NCBI RefSeq assembly: GCF_017744135.1
Contig: NZ_JAGHQU010000002.1
Coordinates: 1-64,000, forward strand
Source: Endozoicomonas sp. G2_2
GTDB taxonomy: Bacteria > Pseudomonadota > Gammaproteobacteria > Nevskiales > Salinisphaeraceae
Length of the DNA: 64,000 bases
Direction: 5' to 3'
Numbering within the stretch: position 1 is the first letter of the stretch; each line of letters begins with the position of its first letter. Under the pieces are notes generated by a model that did no database searches, had not been told where the DNA came from, and saw only the letters and a program-made list of their open reading frames with translations. The position numbers and the translations under genes were made by a program. Below are positions 62,868-64,000 of the stretch, piece by piece.

Positions 62868-63989
62868 GTGAACAACGTCGTCATATCGGCCTCCGGGCTC
62901 TATACACCGCCGGAATCGGTTTCCAACGAGGAGCTGGTCACCGCCTTCAACGCCTATGTCGAGAACTTCAATCGCGACAATGCGGATGCGATCGAGGCCG
63001 GCGAGCTCGAGGCGCTGACGCCGTCGAACGCCGACTTCATCTACAAGGCCTCGGGCATCAAGAGCCGCTACGTGGTCGAAAAGAGCGGCATTCTCGACCC
63101 CGAGGTCATGCACCCGTGGATTCGCACCCGCGGCAACGACGAACCATCGCTGCAGTGCGAGATGGCGATCGCCGCGATCGAACCCTGCCTGGAACGCGCC
63201 GGCAAGCGCCCTGAGGATATCGATGCGGTGATCGTGGCCTGCTCGAACCTGCCGCGCCCGTATCCGGCGCTGGCGGTCGAGGTGCAGAAGTATCTCGGCG
63301 CCGGGCGTTTCGGTTTCGATATCAACGTCGCCTGTGCCTCGGCGGCCTTCGGCATTCAGACCGCGGCCGACATGATCAAATCCGGCAGCGCGCGTACGGT
63401 GCTCATGGTCAACCCGGAGATCTGCTCGGCGCATCTGAACTTTCGCGATCGTGACAGCCATTTCATCTTCGGCGACGTCTGCACCGCGGCGCTCATCGAA
63501 CACGCCGACGATGTCGCCGAGGGGCAGGGCTTCGACGTGCTCGGCACCAAGCTCAAGACCGAGTTCTCCAACAACATCCGCAACAACTTCGGTTTCCTCA
63601 ATCGCGCCGAGCAGGACGAGCGTACCGACGCCGACAAGCTGTTCGTGCAGAACGGGCGTCGCGTGTTCAAGGATGTCGCGCCGATGGTCGCGGAGATGAT
63701 CGTCGAGCATGCCAACGAGCTCGACCTCAGCGCCGCGGATATCAAGCGGCTCTGGCTGCACCAGGCCAACATCAACATGAACACGCTCATCAGCAAGCGC
63801 GTGCTGGGCCGTGACGCCGAAGCCGAGGAAATGCCCTCCGTACTGGCCGAGTACGGCAATACCAGTTCCGCCTCGCCGGTGATCGTGTTCCACAAGTTCT
63901 CGGACGACATGGCCGCCGGCGACGTCGGCGTGCTCTGTGGGTTCGGGGCCGGCTATTCGGCCGGCAGTGTCGTGACCCGCAAGCGCTAG
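62868..63989 (+). CDS. Beta-ketoacyl-ACP synthase III family protein
   Basis: A 373-residue thiolase-fold KAS III relative. The catalytic triad is visible: Cys156 (DINVACASAAFG), His298 (LWLHQANINM) and Asn331 (YGNTSSAS). It is longer than FabH (about 317) because of an N-terminal insertion (EELVTAFNAYVENFNRDNAD). That makes it like the PA3286-type enzyme of Pseudomonas, which primes fatty-acid synthesis from medium-chain acyl-CoA. GTG start after GAAGGGGAATACAG. It stands alone here, without other fab genes, which argues against the housekeeping FabH. Confidence 0.85.
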   Translation: MNNVVISASGLYTPPESVSNEELVTAFNAYVENFNRDNADAIEAGELEALTPSNADFIYKASGIKSRYVVEKSGILDPEVMHPWIRTRGNDEPSLQCEMAIAAIEPCLERAGKRPEDIDAVIVACSNLPRPYPALAVEVQKYLGAGRFGFDINVACASAAFGIQTAADMIKSGSARTVLMVNPEICSAHLNFRDRDSHFIFGDVCTAALIEHADDVAEGQGFDVLGTKLKTEFSNNIRNNFGFLNRAEQDERTDADKLFVQNGRRVFKDVAPMVAEMIVEHANELDLSAADIKRLWLHQANINMNTLISKRVLGRDAEAEEMPSVLAEYGNTSSASPVIVFHKFSDDMAAGDVGVLCGFGAGYSAGSVVTRKR

Positions 63990-64000
63990 TCACGGCAGCA

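Overview
The window is GC-rich, densely packed bacterial chromosome. Gene content and order point to a Gram-negative gammaproteobacterium: LPS biosynthesis (lpxH), lipoprotein sorting (lolA), type IV pilus genes (pilA, fimV, a FimX-like protein) and the Pseudomonas-like string leuC-leuD-leuB-asd-fimV-truA-trpF-accD-folC-dedD/cvpA-purF-metZ. A Salinisphaera-like or related deep-branching lineage is my best guess from gene order. That is inference, and no 16S rRNA gene is present to test it. I found no tRNA, rRNA, CRISPR array, prophage or complete insertion sequence.

Layout. 1-900 is a repeat patch made of reiterated 5' ends of a REP-associated (Y1/HUH) transposase plus one truncated body. 988-1560 is the major type IV pilin gene pilA, with a good sigma-54 promoter and a terminator. 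1.6-4.3 kb holds leftward infA, aat, a FemAB/GNAT-like gene and an unknown small gene. 4.5-9.5 kb holds rightward ftsK-lolA-vanZ-like-rarA. A haloacid-dehalogenase-like gene follows. Next is a response-regulator/hybrid-kinase pair resembling CrbR/CrbS (10.4-14.7 kb), then serS. 16.2-19.6 kb is a sulfur locus: cysB, a TauE/SafE exporter and cysG. A Bax-inhibitor-1 protein, a secreted or lipoprotein nuclease, xseB, parE, parC and htpX follow; htpX has a sigma-32-like promoter.

27.2-32.9 kb holds the FimX-like GGDEF/EAL protein, the elongation factor P module epmB/efp/epmA, and psd. 33.1-35.5 kb is prmB and aroC, separated by an unusual structured element. After a TPR/NTF2-like periplasmic protein and a LysR regulator, 38.1-56.9 kb is a long rightward run: leucine synthesis (with an inserted methyltransferase gene), asd, fimV, truA, trpF-trpB-trpA, accD, folC, a SPOR protein, cvpA, purF, metZ and a DUF455 protein. 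The end of the window holds leftward dusA-ppi-lpxH, rightward pyrD, two alpha/beta hydrolases, a small membrane protein and a KAS III-family ketoacyl synthase.

Many adjacent genes overlap by 1-4 bases (ATGA, GTGA, TGATG), suggesting translational coupling. The most unusual material is non-coding. Two elements of about 270-290 bp, upstream of aroC and metZ, share one architecture (a long closing inverted repeat enclosing branched hairpin arms) but not sequence. They could be MITE-like elements or structured leader RNAs. The nested transposase-end array at 1-900 is the other striking feature.
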